Of a DNA stretch of 64,000 nucleotides, positions 61,744-64,000 are shown piece by piece. Origin of the DNA: Zeus faber (taxonomy: Eukaryota > Chordata > Actinopteri > Zeiformes > Zeidae); contig OY482852.1 in NCBI GenBank assembly GCA_960531495.1, positions 10,075,811 through 10,139,810 on the forward strand. Reading direction: 5' to 3'. Both the position numbers and the translations under genes were made by a program. Positions within the stretch are counted from its first letter, which is position 1. Each line of letters opens with the position of its first letter. The notes below the pieces were generated by a model. It made no database searches. It worked only from the letters and a program-made list of their open reading frames with translations, and was not told where the DNA came from.

Positions 61744-64000
61744 ACATACCTTCCCACCTTCTGAACTCACACAGATGGTGTCCTCTTTGTTTTATCTTGT
61801 TCATAAAGTACACCTTCTCCCTTGAGAAATGCCTTAACCCTTAAGATGGTACAACCATAAGGTGCAAACGCGATAAGAGATGAGTCACAAACAACAAAAG
61901 GACGAGCCGCAAATTACACACAATGTACAATCAAATAAGACAAAAAGGTAAACATACTGTATATCCGCTGTTTATTGTAGATATATAAGTGAATAGAAGG
62001 GAGCAAATTGTGAGCATTACAGTTTGGTTGAACAGATGGGGCACACTGCTACTTCGCTGAAAACCTGTAAAAAAACAGAATGTTTGTTCATGGTCCCAGG
62101 AATGTCACATGCAGTAAAGCATTTTGAAAATTTTGCAGTCGAACCTTTCCTGTCAGCCAGGTGAAAATCGGGCTTCGGGTGGATATAGATTCTTGTGGAT
62201 ATTCTTCATATACATGTTAAGAGACGAGGCAAATGTTAAAAAAAAAAAAAATCTGTGTTCAGCTATGGTTTGGCAGACAGAAGATTGACCGAAGATCTGT
62301 TGATGATCGCACGAATAGGGCAACAAGCAATCTCCAAAGTCCAAAGGAACAATAATCACCCAATTTTGTGAGGCGTGTAGGATTAAGCTGAGATGTTGTA
62401 TTGTCAAATTAATTTTGCATTTGTTGGCCCTGAAGTTAAATCTGCGGAGATTAAGGACGGATTGCCATGGTTACTCCATCTGTCAGAGTTGCATCTCTCG
62501 CCGACAGCCATGCTTTGTATATAATGTGTGTGTGGATGAAGTACTTGTGTGTCAATCTGTGTGTCTGCGAGCTCGACACCCACAGGGTGGGAGTGACGGA
62601 TTCAGCCGGAGAATCTCAGGTCCATATGAAGCCTACCTAACCATCTATTTATAAAAAGCATCAGTCTAAAGGCCTTTGAGACTGATGCCTATTTGTTTAG
62701 AAGTGCATGGTTGTGAGTGTGTCATTTTTTTTTGTAGCCATTTTTCATCTCCATTTTGGAAAAATTAGGAATTCTTGGGCTTAAACTAGAAAACGAATCC
62801 ATGGTTCACAGATTTTACCTTCAATATGAAGCTGCCCTGTGCCATTGTGAACGGTTGCTGAGACTGTGTGGCTGTTGCTGAACACTGCGGTGGCGGTTTG
62901 GAATTATTAGACACCCCCCGGCGTGACTCGGTGGGCACCCGAGTGCATGCGCGCCTGAGGAATAGTGTAGACACACAAGACAGTTGCCCCATTCAAAGTG
63001 ATTGAAGCGCAGTCCTTTGGCCATATGGCATCCATTTTCAACAGCACTTCCATGCTAACACATTCATATCTCTAATCAATTAGTCTCCGGGTTGCAGGGG
63101 AATGTCAGCTGCCTGCACTCAGGATCCCCTCAACTCCCGTTCATGACGCATAAACAGATCACACTTAACTCATCCCCGCCGCCCTGTTCGCTTCCATTAC
63201 AAATAGTACGGATGCGTCAAAGCCTTTTTCTGACTAAGAAAAATGTCTTTGAAGGCTGAACGCATTAAATGCGCTTGTGGGGTGATATGCTTTCTGACAA
63301 ATTAAAGTCAACGTGAAAGTCTGCGTGTTTTGCCAGCGCATTTGTTGTACTTAGACATGTATGCAGGCACCTGGTTATATCTGTGTCTGATGGTGGAACC
63401 AACCACTTACCTACTGGCCACGCATGCTCCAACACGCACGCACGCATGCGCACATGCACGCATGCGCACACGCACGCGCAAATCATATGCCACCCACAAT
63501 CCACCCTCCTCTCGGCACCTTCTAAGGTCCGGAATACATAGGCACGTTCCGGCCTTAATGTTCTGCACCGTTTGCACTGTTTATGCAGGCTGCACACTCA
63601 TTTAAATATTCTTGATTACTTTATTTCAACGTGTGTGACCGTGCACGTGCGCCTTTTTTGTGGGCGTGCTAGTGTGTGCGCGGGCGTGCGTGTGAAAGAG
63701 AGAGGGGGGGGGGTCTATCGCAGATCCATTGTAATGGTGTTCCTTGGCACCGTTCATTCCTGTTGATTATGACCGTTGTGTGCGGTCTGGCCTTTTTGTT
63801 ATTATATCATAAAGTCTGTGTTTATTCTAATAAGAGCCATAATGAATGGCACCATTAGAGTGCTGAGTTCAGGAATGCTCACCGGCACAGCGCTGATTGC
63901 CCATTCAGGTTTCTACCCTGTTTTCTTAAAGGGGGGTAGAGAGGGGGTGGTTTCATTATTATTTCCTATCCACGGCGCTCTTCTAATTAAAAACGGCCAG
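61319..64000. other. Non-coding stretch to the window end
   Basis: CA run (61697-61747), A14 near 62238-62251, alternating CG/CA DNA at 63436-63480, G10 near 63704-63713, and a CTAATCAATTAG block at about 63075. No exon is supported. Confidence 0.45.
61697..61747. repeat. (CA)n microsatellite
   Basis: 51 bp CA repeat with a TA break near its end. Confidence 0.97.

Overview
The window looks like a gene-poor stretch of a ray-finned fish (teleost) nuclear genome. Three things point there: very dense and very long perfect dinucleotide microsatellites, many over 100 bp; tRNA-derived SINEs with teleost-style bodies and tails; and CpG-rich promoter-like islands set in long non-coding DNA full of homeodomain-type TAAT blocks, as in 'gene desert' neighbourhoods of developmental genes. 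The repeat density recalls cod-like fishes, but I cannot fix the species. There are no bacterial operons, CRISPR arrays or rRNA genes, and no recognisable complete protein-coding gene.

The best gene evidence is one short minus-strand coding exon at 17147-17186. It encodes a 13-residue hydrophobic start (MTTFYLLVCLAVT) followed by a strong splice donor in phase 1, with a CCAAT/GC-box promoter about 650 bp upstream. It looks like the signal-peptide exon of a secreted or single-pass membrane protein. The '...VTG' junction and phase fit an Eph receptor, EPHA4 best, but this is a hypothesis. If right, 1-17 kb is its first intron and 18-64 kb its 5' flank.

Layout: 1-9.6 kb, intron-like DNA with TAAT clusters and long GA and CT tracts. 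9.6-13.1 kb, two possible plus-strand exons and a TATA-bearing CpG-rich promoter candidate. 13.7-17 kb, a SINE, a (GT)60 tract and a Z-DNA-prone tract. 17.1-18 kb, first exon and promoter. 18-28 kb, conserved-looking blocks and a broad CpG-rich domain at 20.4-22.9 kb with two perfect CREs. 28-36 kb, microsatellites, including a (CA)75/(GT)64 opposed pair, plus a tiny Rab GTPase switch II relic. 35.4-36.2 kb, a second CpG-rich island. 38-39.4 kb, a SINE and a 656-bp terminal-inverted-repeat element. 39.8 and 51.4 kb, an inverted pair of 145-bp blocks about 97% identical. 50-52.5 kb, a nest of repeats (LINE reverse transcriptase relic, tandem block, SINE). 54.4 kb, a hAT-like MITE. 57-64 kb, more microsatellites and a few splice-bounded open blocks.

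Most long open frames are translations of simple repeats (poly-CV, TH, SL, IY) and are not listed as genes. No search could be run; all family names come from recognition of motifs.
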